Positions 35,927 to 45,590 of a stretch of DNA of 64,000 nucleotides are shown piece after piece. The translations under genes and the position numbers were made by a program. The notes under the pieces were generated by a model. The model saw only the letters and a list, made by a program, of their open reading frames with translations. It made no database searches and had not been told where the DNA came from. The stretch lies in the NCBI RefSeq assembly GCF_011065935.2, contig NZ_JAAMNH020000001.1, forward strand, positions 3,679,001 to 3,743,000, given 5' to 3'. The DNA comes from Clostridium estertheticum. GTDB taxonomy: Bacteria > Bacillota > Clostridia > Clostridiales > Clostridiaceae. Position 1 is the stretch's first letter. Each line of letters starts with the position of its first letter.

Positions 35927-37237
35927 TTATTCCGAGTCTTGAACTTCTCCAAGTATATAATCACCCATACATTCTGTGAATTTCGTCATATGAAATTCAC
36001 CTGCTATATTTTTAGAGGCTCTTCCTACAACCTTTACATAGTTGTCAGTGTAGCCTTCATATTCATCTTCATTATTTTTAAATTTTTGCTCGTATAGTAC
36101 ATTCATGCATTTGCCACGGAAAGTATTTATATGTTTTTCTTCTAGCATATTATTAAGTGTAATAAGCTTGTTACTTCGCTCTTCTTTTATATTTCCATCA
36201 ATCTGCTCTTTTATCTGTGCAGCTTTGGTGCCTTTTCTTGGGCTGTACTTAAAAATATGCATTTTTGATAGCTCTAATTCTTTTAAGAAATCATAGGTTT
36301 CATTAAATTCTTCCTTGGTTTCTCCAGGAAAACCTACAATTATGTCCGTAGTTATAGAAACACCCACTATATTTCGCCTTAAATTTTCTACTACGGTTTT
36401 ATACTCCTGCGCTGTATACAGCCTATTCATTCTCTTAAGTGTCTGGTCACATCCGCTTTGAAGTGATAGATGAAAATGAGGACATAGCTTCTTAAATGAC
36501 ATTATTTTATCGATAACACCCTCTGTAAAGAAGGTTGGATCTATTGAACCTATTCTTATCCGTTCTATTCCTGGAACCTTATCCACTGCCTCTAGAATCC
36601 GAACTAAATTCCATCCGCCTTCTAAATCCAAGCCAAAGGATGCTATATGTATACCAGATAAAAGAATTTCTTTAAAGCCATTTTGGGCCAATTCATTAAC
36701 TTCCGATATAATTTTTTCAGGTGACTTGCTACATACTGCGCCCCTTGCATAAGGTATTAAGCAATAAGAACAAAATCTATTGCAGCCATCTTGAATTTTC
36801 ACAAAAGCTCTGGTTCTATCCTGATATTCACTAATATTTAAATCCTCAAATACCTTATTTTTTAGAACATCGCTAACCTGCACTACCTGTTTTGACTCCT
36901 CGCGAGCTCTATTTACCCAATAAACAATATCACCTTTATTTCGGCTACCTAAAACTACATCAACGCCTTCAATGCTTGCTACTTCCTCTGGTGCTATCTG
37001 TGCATAACAGCCCACCACGGCAATAATAGCATTTTCATTTGATCTTCTAGCGCGTCCTATCATCTGTCTTGATTTTTTATCACCCATATTAGTCACAGTA
37101 CAAGTATTAATAACATATACGTCAGAAAAATCATGAAACTCAGCCACTTCATATCCTTCGCGAAGAAATTTTTCTACCATTGCTTCTGACTCGTACTGAT
37201 TTACCCTGCATCCTAAAGTAGCGAAAGCAACTTTCAT
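35927..37237 (-). CDS. mtaB: tRNA t6A37 methylthiotransferase
   Basis: 436-residue radical SAM enzyme of the MtaB type that adds a methylthio group to t6A37. An N-terminal UPF0004 domain (TLGCRVNQYESEAM, NTCTVTNMGDKKSRQ, GCYAQ) binds the auxiliary cluster; the radical SAM site is CNRFCSYCLIPYARG; a TRAM-like C terminus follows. The start overlaps the rsmE stop by four bases. Confidence 0.94.
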   Translation of the reverse strand: MKVAFATLGCRVNQYESEAMVEKFLREGYEVAEFHDFSDVYVINTCTVTNMGDKKSRQMIGRARRSNENAIIAVVGCYAQIAPEEVASIEGVDVVLGSRNKGDIVYWVNRAREESKQVVQVSDVLKNKVFEDLNISEYQDRTRAFVKIQDGCNRFCSYCLIPYARGAVCSKSPEKIISEVNELAQNGFKEILLSGIHIASFGLDLEGGWNLVRILEAVDKVPGIERIRIGSIDPTFFTEGVIDKIMSFKKLCPHFHLSLQSGCDQTLKRMNRLYTAQEYKTVVENLRRNIVGVSITTDIIVGFPGETKEEFNETYDFLKELELSKMHIFKYSPRKGTKAAQIKEQIDGNIKEERSNKLITLNNMLEEKHINTFRGKCMNVLYEQKFKNNEDEYEGYTDNYVKVVGRASKNIAGEFHMTKFTECMGDYILGEVQDSE

Positions 37238-37989
37238 TCTATAATTCCCCCCAAATCTCCTAGTTCATACATTATCAAACTTAAACAGGTAAAACCTGCT
37301 GTCTCAGTTCTAAGTATTCTTGGTCCTAAAGTGATGATGCTAGCTCCTATTTCTTTTAATTTAATGATCTCACACTCTTCGAATCCACCCTCTGGGCCTA
37401 TGACAATAGCAACTTTACTAATAGATTGTTTTTCTATGGTTTTCATTAATTTCTTTATACCATAGCCCTCTTCATTTTCATAGGGCACCACAACTAAATC
37501 CATTTGTTTTAAATTTTCTAATAAGTGATCAAATTCTATAGGCACATTAATTTGAGGTACCAAACTTCTTTTGCTCTGCTTACAAGCTTCAAGTGCTATC
37601 CTATTCCATCTATCTACCTTTTTGAATTCCGCAAGCTCAGTTTTAACTACTACTCGCTCTGTAATTATAGGTGTTATTGCCTTAACTCCTAGTTCCGTAT
37701 TTTTTTGAACTATTAAATCCATTTTTGTTGATTTAGGCATACCCTGAAATAAGTATACTTCAATAGGACTTTCATTATTTATAGAGCTTTTTTCTAATAG
37801 ATTTATATTTACCGATTTCTTATCTATTAAAGTTATTTCCCCTACATATTCACTACCTTCGCAGTTGTTGATACTTACCTTATCACCAACTTTAAGCCTT
37901 AATACCTTATATATATGTTTTACATCTTCGCCCTCAATAATAGCATTATTTTCTACTATATTAGCCTTAGGCACAAAAAATTTATGCAT
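37234..37989 (-). CDS. rsmE: 16S rRNA (uracil(1498)-N(3))-methyltransferase
   Basis: 251-residue SPOUT-class methyltransferase. An N-terminal PUA-like part (HIYKVLRLKVGDKVSI) precedes the knotted SAM site with VVPYENEEG, IVIGPEGGFEECEI and LGPRILRTETAGFTCLSLI. Follows prmA by 34 bases, the usual prmA-rsmE-mtaB order downstream of dnaJ. Confidence 0.95.
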   Translation of the reverse strand: MHKFFVPKANIVENNAIIEGEDVKHIYKVLRLKVGDKVSINNCEGSEYVGEITLIDKKSVNINLLEKSSINNESPIEVYLFQGMPKSTKMDLIVQKNTELGVKAITPIITERVVVKTELAEFKKVDRWNRIALEACKQSKRSLVPQINVPIEFDHLLENLKQMDLVVVPYENEEGYGIKKLMKTIEKQSISKVAIVIGPEGGFEECEIIKLKEIGASIITLGPRILRTETAGFTCLSLIMYELGDLGGIIE

Positions 37990-38023
37990 TATTTATTCTC
38001 TCCTCAACCTTATAGTTATTTTT

Positions 38024-38959
38024 CTATAACTTTGCAACTATACAAACCCATTCTCCCTCTATGTTTATCTCTTCAATTTTAAAACCACACTGAGTTAACT
38101 TATTTATTACCTCATCTTTTTTACTTAAGATTATTCCTGAGGAAATAAAATATCCACCTTCTACTATAAAGGATTTAACTTGCTCAGTTAAGAACATAAT
38201 TATATCAGCCATTATATTAGCTATAACTATGGTGGCCTTTCCTTTAACAACTTCCATTAAGTCTCCGTATACTATCTCAATGTTATTTAAATCATTGTAA
38301 CTAACATTTTGCTTTGCAGAATCTACTGCTACTGGATCCAAATCAACGCCTATGGTTTTCTTTGCCCCAAGTTTAGCCGCAGCGATAGACAATATACCCG
38401 ACCCTGTTCCTATATCAAAAACAACTGATTGTTCGTCTACGTGCCTCTCAAGTGCTTTTATGCACATTCTAGTAGTCTCATGAGTACCAGTTCCAAATGC
38501 CATACCCGGGTCAAGCTCTACAATTATTTCACCAGGCTTTTTATCGTATTTTTCCCAGATAGGTTTTATAACTATTTTTTCTCCTACCTTTATTGGTTTA
38601 TAATACTGTTTCCAATTATTTTCCCAATCTTGTTCCTTTACCTTCACTTCCGTAACCGTTCCTAAACCCTTATCTAGTCCAAACTCAGGCAATTTATTTA
38701 CCCCTGTTTTAATTTCTTCCAAGTAGCTTTCAAATTTTTCATCTTCTTTATAGTATCCCTTAACTACAACCCCACTATTTGTGTCTATAATAGTTTCATC
38801 AAAATAGTCCCAATCTGTAGTATGATCTCGCCTGTAAATCATATCTAGTGGATCCAAAATAGAAACACCTTTTACACCAGTATTATATAGCATAGCTGAC
38901 ACTGCCTCAACTGCCTCACCGCTTGTTATTATAGTTACTTCAATCCAATCTTTATTCAT
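38024..38959 (-). CDS. prmA: Ribosomal protein L11 methyltransferase
   Basis: 311 residues. Trimethylates L11 using SAM. SAM-binding motif VFDIGTGSGILSIAAAKLGAK, then VDLDPVAVDSAKQNV, and IVANIMADIIM are present, with ELDPGMAFGTGTHETTRM before them. First gene of the prmA-rsmE-mtaB unit, separated from dnaJ by a terminator, so it likely has its own promoter. Confidence 0.95.
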   Translation of the reverse strand: MNKDWIEVTIITSGEAVEAVSAMLYNTGVKGVSILDPLDMIYRRDHTTDWDYFDETIIDTNSGVVVKGYYKEDEKFESYLEEIKTGVNKLPEFGLDKGLGTVTEVKVKEQDWENNWKQYYKPIKVGEKIVIKPIWEKYDKKPGEIIVELDPGMAFGTGTHETTRMCIKALERHVDEQSVVFDIGTGSGILSIAAAKLGAKKTIGVDLDPVAVDSAKQNVSYNDLNNIEIVYGDLMEVVKGKATIVIANIMADIIMFLTEQVKSFIVEGGYFISSGIILSKKDEVINKLTQCGFKIEEINIEGEWVCIVAKL

Positions 38960-39050
38960 AATTATTCTCCTTGCTTCTCCCTAAGGGTAGATATCATTTT
39001 TTATCCATATAAGTGTATCATTTTTGATATTTTAACACAATATTATAATA

Positions 39051-39080
39051 AAAAACTCCGTTTTATATAACGAAGTTTTT
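39051..39080 (-). terminator. Intrinsic terminator after dnaJ
   Basis: AAAAACTTCG and CGGAGTTTTT pair with one mismatch on the minus strand and are followed by T-rich sequence, ten bases past the dnaJ stop. It closes the heat-shock operon. Confidence 0.8.
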
Positions 39081-39089
39081 TATTATTAA

Positions 39090-40208
39090 TTATTTACCTA
39101 ATATTTTATCCACAAAAGACTTTTTACCATCTTCGCTAAAATCTATAATCTCACCACTAGCTTCCATATAAAGCTTTAAGGCTACCTTTTGCTTGTCATT
39201 CAAGGATTTTGGAACATCAACAATGACTTTTACGTATTCATCGCCTCTCCCATGTCCGTTAACTCTAGGTATACCCTTTCCCTTAAGTCTAAACACAGTA
39301 CCAGATTGTGTACCTGCTGGAACTTTATATTTAACGTCCCCATCCACAGTTGGAACTTTAATTTCAGTTCCTATAGCTGCATATCCAAAACTTATATGAG
39401 ATTCTATATGAATATCAATCCCATTTCTCTTAAAGGTTTTATGAGGAGTTACTCTGATATTTATATATAAGTCTCCTGATGGGCCACCTTTTTCTCCTGG
39501 TTCTCCTTGCCCTCTTAAGGGCATAACATTTCCTGTGTCAACTCCACCTGGAACATTAATTTTAATTTTTCTGTTTTTTCTCTCTTTTCCAGAGCCATGA
39601 CAAGTTTTACATGGTTCAGAAATTATTTGACCACGCCCTCCGCACTTATCACAAGTGCTCATGCTAGCAAAGCTTCCAAAAGCAGTGTTTCTTTGAACTT
39701 TTATCTGCCCATTTCCACCACATTTGTCACAGGTTTTAGCAGAAGTACCAGCTTTAGCACCACTACCACCGCAATCATTACATTTTTCATTTTTGGTAAC
39801 AGATATCTCTTTTTCAACACCAAAAACAGACTCCTCAAAGCTTAAATTTAAATTGTATTCTAAATCCGCACCTTTTTTGGGCCCATTTTGATTCCTTGAA
39901 GAGAAACCTCCTCCAAATATGTCTCCAAATATATCTCCAAAACCACCAAAGCCTGAAAAATCAGAGCCAGCATCAAAGCCTGCTCCAGCATCCGCTGAAC
40001 CATATTGATCATATCTTGATCTTTTATCTGAATCAGATAAAACTTGGTATGCCTCATTCGCTTCTTTAAATTTGTCTTCTGCTGCTTTATTGTCTGGATT
40101 TCTATCTGGATGATATTTTAATGCAGCCTTTTTAAAGGCTTTCTTAATTTCTTCTTCACTAGCACCTCTTTCTATGCCAAGGGTCTCATAATAATCTTTT
40201 TTTGCCAT
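39090..40208 (-). CDS. dnaJ: Chaperone protein DnaJ
   Basis: 372 residues, full type I DnaJ. J domain with YHPDRNPDN, a Gly/Phe-rich linker (residues about 75-105), four CxxCxGxG zinc repeats (CNDCGGSG, CDKCGGNG, CDKCGGRG, CKTCHGSG), and C-terminal substrate-binding domains. Works with DnaK and GrpE. It is the last gene of the CIRCE-controlled operon. Confidence 0.97.
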   Translation of the reverse strand: MAKKDYYETLGIERGASEEEIKKAFKKAALKYHPDRNPDNKAAEDKFKEANEAYQVLSDSDKRSRYDQYGSADAGAGFDAGSDFSGFGGFGDIFGDIFGGGFSSRNQNGPKKGADLEYNLNLSFEESVFGVEKEISVTKNEKCNDCGGSGAKAGTSAKTCDKCGGNGQIKVQRNTAFGSFASMSTCDKCGGRGQIISEPCKTCHGSGKERKNRKIKINVPGGVDTGNVMPLRGQGEPGEKGGPSGDLYINIRVTPHKTFKRNGIDIHIESHISFGYAAIGTEIKVPTVDGDVKYKVPAGTQSGTVFRLKGKGIPRVNGHGRGDEYVKVIVDVPKSLNDKQKVALKLYMEASGEIIDFSEDGKKSFVDKILGK

Positions 40209-40288
40209 GCTGTTTTTACACCACCTAAAATATATATGCTTTTATTATATAAAATATTGATTAAAATAATTCAATGGCATCTCTTCCA

Positions 40289-40341
40289 ATGCCAACGGCA
40301 TATTTTTTTATGCCGACGGCATGTTTTTTTATGCCGACATT
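40289..40341 (-). repeat. 21-base tandem repeat with palindromic core between dnaK and dnaJ
   Basis: Two full 21-base units (40289-40309 and 40310-40330) differing at two positions, plus an 11-base partial third unit. Each full unit holds a TGCCRACGGCA core, palindromic in the second unit, and a run of seven T on the plus strand (A on the dnaK-dnaJ transcript). Confidence 0.8.
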
Positions 40342-40392
40342 ACTAGTATATCGTTTTTCTACACTTATTGATATAATTTATTTAAATAAATT

Positions 40393-40418
40393 AAGGGAAG
40401 GGTAATTACCCCACCCTT
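40393..40418 (-). terminator. Hairpin between dnaK and dnaJ, possible partial terminator or processing site
   Basis: AAGGGTGGGGTAA and TTACCCTTCCCTT can pair at 12 of 13 positions. There is no T run, so full termination is doubtful; it may set the ratio of dnaK to dnaJ mRNA. Confidence 0.45.
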
Positions 40419-40446
40419 ATTTAAATGGTTTTATTGTTTATTTATC

Positions 40447-42300
40447 TTATTTTTTTTCATCTTCTTCTACTTTGAAATCAGCATCTACTACATTGTCATC
40501 ATGTGGAGCATTTCCGCCCATGTCGCCAGCACCTTGATCTTGTGCTCCTTGTTCTTGCTGTGCTGCCTCTGCTTGGTATATTTTTGTAGTTACAGCATAG
40601 AAAGCTTCTGTTAACTCTTCAGTAGATTTCTTTATAGCTTCTGTGTCGTCTCCATCTTTTACTTTTTTAAGTGCTTCTAATTTGCCTTCAATATCTTTTT
40701 TATCATCTTCTGAAACTTTTTCTCCAAGATCAGTTAAGCTTTTTTCAGTTTGGTATACTAACTGCTCTGCGTTATTTTTAGCCTCAATTGCTTCTTTTCT
40801 TGACTTATCTTCTTCAGCAAATTTCTCTGCCTCTTTTACTGCTGCGTCAATTTCAGAATCACTTAAATTAGTAGAAGCTGTAATTGTTATTTTAGCTTCT
40901 TTTCCTGTTCCTTTATCTTTAGCTGATACATTAACTATACCATTAGCATCTATATCAAAAGTAACTTCTATTTGTGGAATTCCTCTTGGTGCTGCTGCTA
41001 TTCCAGAAAGAGTAACCCTTCCTAATGTTTTATTCCCTGCAGCCATTTGTCTTTCACCTTGAACAATGTGAATTTCAACGGATGTTTGACCATCTGCCGC
41101 TGTTGAGAATACTTGACTCTTTTTAGCAGGAATTGTTGTGTTTCTTTCAATTAATGCAGTAGCTATTCCTCCTAGAGTTTCAATTCCTAGTGTTAATGGA
41201 GTTACATCAAGAAGTAAAACATCTTTAACTTCTCCAGTTAATACTCCGGCTTGAATTGCTGCACCAAGGGCCACACATTCATCAGGATTTACTCCCTTTG
41301 AAGGCTCTTTTCCAGTAAAGTTTTTAACTGCATCTACAACTGCTGGTGTTCTTGTTGAACCACCTACAAGCACAACTTTATCTATTTCACTAAGTGATAA
41401 ACCTGCGTCTGCAAGAGCTTTTTTCATTGGCTCTATTGTAGCGTCAACTAAATCGTGAGTTAATTCATTAAATTTAGCTCTAGTTAAATTCATCTCTATA
41501 TGCTTTGGACCTGTTGCATCTGCAGTAATGAATGGTAGGTTAATTGTTGTTTGCGTTGATGATGATAATTCGATTTTAGCTTTTTCAGCAGCTTCTTTTA
41601 ATCTTTGAAGTGCCATTTTATCATTTCTTAAATCTATTCCATTATCAGATTTAAAAGTATCAGCTATGTGATTTACAACCCTTTGGTCAAAGTCATCTCC
41701 ACCAAGCTTAGTATTACCATTAGTTGATTTAACTTCGAATAGTCCATCACCAAGTTCTAATATAGATACGTCAAATGTACCGCCGCCTAAATCATATACT
41801 AATATTTTTTGGTTAACATCCATCTTATCTAAACCATAAGCTAGAGCTGCTGCTGTTGGCTCGTTTATTATTCTCTTAACTTCAAGTCCAGCTATTTTTC
41901 CTGCATCTTTTGTTGCTTGTCTTTGGCTATCATTGAAATATGCTGGTACAGTTATTACCGCTTCTGTAACTGATTCCCCTAAATAAGCTTCAGCATCAGC
42001 TTTAATTTTTTGTAGTATATAAGCTGAAATTTCTTGTGGTGTATGTGATTTTCCATCAATATTTATTTTATGATCTGTACCCATTTCTCTTTTAATTGAC
42101 ATTATTGTTCTATCTGGGTTTGTAATTGCTTGCCTTTTAGCTACTTGGCCTACTAATCTTTCTCCATTAGCTTGGAATGAAACTACAGATGGTGTAGTTC
42201 TTGCACCTTCTGAGTTAGAAATTACTACGGGTTCTCCACCCTCCATAACTGCTACACATGAATTTGTTGTACCTAAATCTATTCCTATAATTTTTCCCAT
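40447..42300 (-). CDS. dnaK: Chaperone protein DnaK (Hsp70)
   Basis: 617 residues. N-terminal ATPase domain with IGIDLGTTNSCVAV, ILVYDLGGGTFDVSIL and VVLVGGSTRTPAV; substrate-binding domain with LLDVTPLTLGIETLGG; a lid and an acidic C-terminal tail rich in Gln, Asp and Gly (GAQDQGAGDMGG). Standard bacterial Hsp70. Lies between grpE and dnaJ. Confidence 0.98.
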   Translation of the reverse strand: MGKIIGIDLGTTNSCVAVMEGGEPVVISNSEGARTTPSVVSFQANGERLVGQVAKRQAITNPDRTIMSIKREMGTDHKINIDGKSHTPQEISAYILQKIKADAEAYLGESVTEAVITVPAYFNDSQRQATKDAGKIAGLEVKRIINEPTAAALAYGLDKMDVNQKILVYDLGGGTFDVSILELGDGLFEVKSTNGNTKLGGDDFDQRVVNHIADTFKSDNGIDLRNDKMALQRLKEAAEKAKIELSSSTQTTINLPFITADATGPKHIEMNLTRAKFNELTHDLVDATIEPMKKALADAGLSLSEIDKVVLVGGSTRTPAVVDAVKNFTGKEPSKGVNPDECVALGAAIQAGVLTGEVKDVLLLDVTPLTLGIETLGGIATALIERNTTIPAKKSQVFSTAADGQTSVEIHIVQGERQMAAGNKTLGRVTLSGIAAAPRGIPQIEVTFDIDANGIVNVSAKDKGTGKEAKITITASTNLSDSEIDAAVKEAEKFAEEDKSRKEAIEAKNNAEQLVYQTEKSLTDLGEKVSEDDKKDIEGKLEALKKVKDGDDTEAIKKSTEELTEAFYAVTTKIYQAEAAQQEQGAQDQGAGDMGGNAPHDDNVVDADFKVEEDEKK

Positions 42301-42378
42301 TATTATTTCCTCCTTGTATTCCTTTTAGTTTATATCATTATTATTTTAAGGTTTTATATTTTTTTATAATATAAATCT

Positions 42379-43032
42379 TTAATTTGCAACTTTAACCATA
42401 CTATGTCTTAATACCTTATTTGCTCTTTTATACCCCTTTTGGTATACTTCAACTATTTCATTTGCTCCATACTGTTCATCTTCCACATGCATCACTGCAT
42501 TGTGAAGATTTGGGTCAAACTCTCCTTCTGGGGCTAGTTCTTCCACTCCTAATTTATTAAAAGCATCATTGAATTGTCTTACCGTCATTTCTACACCAGT
42601 TCTTAGATCATCACCGCTTCCTTCAACAGAAAGTGCTCTTTCTAAATTATCTAGTACTGGTAGAACTTCTTTTAAAACATCGGCGCAAGCATCAGTGTAT
42701 ATGCCTTCCTTCTCTTTCACTGTCCTTTTTCTAAAATTTTCATATTCAGCCATTGTTCTTAAAAATTTATCTTTAATAGCAATAACCTCATTCTCTAATT
42801 TTTCGTTTTCTTCTTGTAGTTTTTTCATTTTTTTATTCATATCTTTCTCTTTTTCACTTTCTAAAAGTTCTATAAACTCTTCTTCTACTATTTCAGCTTC
42901 CTCTGGAGTTCCTTCTATATTACCCTCAGTTTCTTCAAGTTCAGTTTCATCAGCTGAGCTTGAATCTTCAAAGTCCATTGGTATTTTTTCTTCTTTTAAA
43001 ATCTTTTCATTTTTACTATTATTTGTATGCAC
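42379..43032 (-). CDS. grpE: Nucleotide exchange factor GrpE
   Basis: 217 residues. An acidic N-terminal stretch (residues 20-65) precedes a long coiled coil and the GrpE core with RTMAEYENFRKRTVKEKE, VLPVLDNLERAL and the C-terminal QKGYKRANKVLRHSMVKVAN. The start is GTG at 43032, nine bases after GGAGG. Confidence 0.96.
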   Translation of the reverse strand: MHTNNSKNEKILKEEKIPMDFEDSSSADETELEETEGNIEGTPEEAEIVEEEFIELLESEKEKDMNKKMKKLQEENEKLENEVIAIKDKFLRTMAEYENFRKRTVKEKEGIYTDACADVLKEVLPVLDNLERALSVEGSGDDLRTGVEMTVRQFNDAFNKLGVEELAPEGEFDPNLHNAVMHVEDEQYGANEIVEVYQKGYKRANKVLRHSMVKVAN

Positions 43033-43081
43033 TCAACTATTCCTCCATTTCAGGCTCAAAGTAAATCTTTTTATTAAAATT

Positions 43082-44128
43082 TTATCTATGATCATCATAA
43101 ATTTGAGCTATATTGTCATTTAATTCTTTAACTATTTCTGTTAACACGGATATAACTTTCCCATAGGGTATTCTTGTTGGTCCTATAACACCAATAGAAC
43201 CCAGCGGTGTACCTGAGGCGCTATAAACCGCAGTTATAATACTGCATTCCCTAGCACATTCGACAAAATTTTCACCACCAATTTTGATTGTAATGTTACC
43301 TGTAATGTCTTTTGCATTTAGTAAACTATTTATACTTTCTTTATTATCTACTAAAATTAAAAACTCCCGAGCCTTATCAATATTGTTATATTCTGAGTAG
43401 TTAAATATATTTGTAGCACCCTGAATATATATTTCTGAAGTTTCCACTCCGGACAAACTATCATATAAGGCTGGAATAATACCGTCAAAAATTTCTTCAT
43501 AAGAAGCTAAATTATTTTTTAAATTATTTATTACTTCTAAATTTATTTGTTCAATTGTAAGCTTCCCTAATCTAAAATTAAGTATATGGGTGAGTTTTTC
43601 TATGGTAGCACTATTAATGGGTTTACTAATCTTAATAACATTGTTTCTGATTATGCCACTATCGGTAATAATTACAAACAGGACACTTCCAGCATCTAGA
43701 TTCATTAGCTGAATATACTTTATACAACTCTTTTGAACAGAGGGTGCCTTAACTATAGATGTAAGATTTGTAAGATGAGACAGCACTAGTGTTGCTTGTT
43801 TAACAATTTTATCAACCTCATATAGCGCAACATTAATAAGGTGATGTTTAATTATATATTGTTCCTCAGTTGATAATTCTGTGATTTGCATAAGTCTATC
43901 AACATATAATCTATAACCCTTATCTGATGGTTTTCTACCTGAGGAGGTATGGAGTTGTTCTATATATCCCATCTCTTCCAGGTCTGACATTTCATTTCTT
44001 ATAGTAGCTGAACTAATACCTAAATCATACTTTTTAGCTATGGTTCTGGACCCTACAGGCTCACCATTGTTTATATAATCTGTAACTATAGCCTGAAGTA
44101 TTTTAATCTTTCTTTCATCCATTTCCAT
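43082..44128 (-). CDS. hrcA: Heat-inducible transcription repressor HrcA
   Basis: 348 residues. A winged-helix N terminus (ERKIKILQAIVTDYINNGEPVGSRTIAKKYDLGISSATIRNEM) is followed by the GAF-like and insert domains and a conserved end (GVIGPTRIPYGKVI). Binds CIRCE and represses its own operon; GroEL activity normally keeps it folded. The open frame continues upstream through CIRCE, so ATG at 44128, seven bases after AGAGGTG, is the real start. Confidence 0.96.
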   Translation of the reverse strand: MEMDERKIKILQAIVTDYINNGEPVGSRTIAKKYDLGISSATIRNEMSDLEEMGYIEQLHTSSGRKPSDKGYRLYVDRLMQITELSTEEQYIIKHHLINVALYEVDKIVKQATLVLSHLTNLTSIVKAPSVQKSCIKYIQLMNLDAGSVLFVIITDSGIIRNNVIKISKPINSATIEKLTHILNFRLGKLTIEQINLEVINNLKNNLASYEEIFDGIIPALYDSLSGVETSEIYIQGATNIFNYSEYNNIDKAREFLILVDNKESINSLLNAKDITGNITIKIGGENFVECARECSIITAVYSASGTPLGSIGVIGPTRIPYGKVISVLTEIVKELNDNIAQIYDDHR

Positions 44129-44144
44129 AATATCACCTCTTTTA

Positions 44145-44171
44145 TTAGCACTCACTACCATTGAGTGCTAA
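44145..44171. promoter_or_regulatory. CIRCE operator of the hrcA-grpE-dnaK-dnaJ operon
   Basis: TTAGCACTC, nine bases, GAGTGCTAA: a perfect match to the HrcA-binding inverted repeat, located between the predicted promoter and hrcA. Confidence 0.97.
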
Positions 44172-44184
44172 CGAGTATGTATTA

Positions 44185-44213
44185 AAAGTATCATTTACTA
44201 TGGTATTTGTCAA
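44185..44213 (-). promoter_or_regulatory. Promoter of the heat-shock operon
   Basis: TTGACA (44208-44213) and TACTTT (44185-44190) with 17-base spacing on the minus strand, directly upstream of CIRCE. Confidence 0.75.
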
Positions 44214-44399
44214 TAACCCTCATTTTTCAATATAGCCATTTTATACTCATTGAGCCAGTTTATATTTATCATGCTCTATTTTTCTTTAATTTTCTAGTCA
44301 ACTTCATAAAAGTTGAAGTGACCTATTTCATGTGGTCTTATAATTTTTTTCTTTTATTTATACCCTACTCTATAAAATGATTAGTAAATATATTGAGGT

Positions 44400-45524
44400 T
44401 TATGGTAGAAGAAACTCTGCCATAATTATATTAGATACTTCAATGCCTTCATGTGTTAAAAAAATATTATCATCATTTTCCACCATGAGTCCACAACTTG
44501 TATATTTACTTATTACTACCTCATAAACACTATGTATATCAATTTTAAATCTTTTTTGGAATTGACTTTTGCTAATGCCTATGGTCTTTCTAAGGCCCAT
44601 GAACATAAACTCTTCCATGTCGTCTTTAGTTGAATTTTTCACTTTTTCTACTATTGCACTACCATGGACATTTATTTTCTCCATATATGCTTCTACATTT
44701 TCTTCATTTCTATACCTAAACCCATCAATATATGAATGAGAAGCAGACCCACAACCAATATACTCCTCCATTTCCCAATATACTAAATTGTGTCTACAAG
44801 CCATTTTGTCTTTTGCAAAATTTGAAATTTCATATTGTAAATATCCTTTTTCTCTTAAATATACTATTGTTTCATGGTACATAGCTCGATCTATTTCCTC
44901 ATCTGGAAGCTTTAATGTCCCCCCCTCAAATCTTTTAAAAAAAGGTGTTCCTTCTTCTACTATTAAACTATAGCAAGATAAATGTTCTGGATTAAGTTCA
45001 GTGACGTTTTTCAATGTCTCTTGCCACTGCTCAAAAGTTTGACATGGCAGCCCAAACATTAAATCTACATTTATGTTATTAAACCCTAACTTCCTAGCCA
45101 TTTCAAAACTTTGTTTGAAATCTTCTATAGTATGAATTCTCCCAAGGCTTTTTAGAAGCGAATCTTGAAAGGCTTGAAGTCCAATACTAAGTCTATTTAC
45201 TCCCATTTTTTTAAAAAGCTCTAATATTTCCGTTGTAAAGGTTCCTGGATTTCCTTCTACTGTAAATTCTAAATCCCCGCGGGTATCTAATGCATCAATA
45301 CTTTCTTTTATTATTCTCCAGCCCTCCAAAGATAAATAGGTGGGAGTTCCCCCACCTATAAAAATAGTTTTTATTTTTTTATTTTTTATACTATTAATTT
45401 CTTTGGCTAAGGCTACGGCATAATGTAGCATATGTTCCTCAATACCTGCAAAAGACGGAAAATCACAATATAAACACTTTTGCTTGCAAAAGGGAATATG
45501 TATATACAACGCAACTTCTTTCAT
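44400..45524 (-). CDS. hemW: Heme chaperone HemW (radical SAM, coproporphyrinogen oxidase-like)
   Basis: 374 residues. Radical SAM motif HIPFCKQKCLYCDFPSF, then TIFIGGGTPTYL, and SIGLQAFQDSLLKSLGR. The family was long annotated as oxygen-independent coproporphyrinogen III oxidase but HemW acts as a heme chaperone. It lies downstream of lepA, the usual order in clostridia (lepA-hemW-hrcA). Confidence 0.94.
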   Translation of the reverse strand: MKEVALYIHIPFCKQKCLYCDFPSFAGIEEHMLHYAVALAKEINSIKNKKIKTIFIGGGTPTYLSLEGWRIIKESIDALDTRGDLEFTVEGNPGTFTTEILELFKKMGVNRLSIGLQAFQDSLLKSLGRIHTIEDFKQSFEMARKLGFNNINVDLMFGLPCQTFEQWQETLKNVTELNPEHLSCYSLIVEEGTPFFKRFEGGTLKLPDEEIDRAMYHETIVYLREKGYLQYEISNFAKDKMACRHNLVYWEMEEYIGCGSASHSYIDGFRYRNEENVEAYMEKINVHGSAIVEKVKNSTKDDMEEFMFMGLRKTIGISKSQFQKRFKIDIHSVYEVVISKYTSCGLMVENDDNIFLTHEGIEVSNIIMAEFLLP

Positions 45525-45590
45525 ATCTCATCCTCACTTTAAATATTAATATGCTTCAATCTTAATATTATATAAGCATTAATATTAAGA

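Noticed and set aside
40289..40341. CRISPR-like array
   Set aside because: Repeats are directly adjacent with no unique spacers, and no cas genes are present anywhere in the window.
40643..41062. Long plus-strand open frame opposite dnaK
   Set aside because: Shadow of a well-conserved gene in another frame; serine- and leucine-rich composition typical of antisense frames.
44290..44320. Hairpin after hemW (TCAACTT / AAGTTGA) as a terminator
   Set aside because: Short stem with no T run after it; too weak to list.
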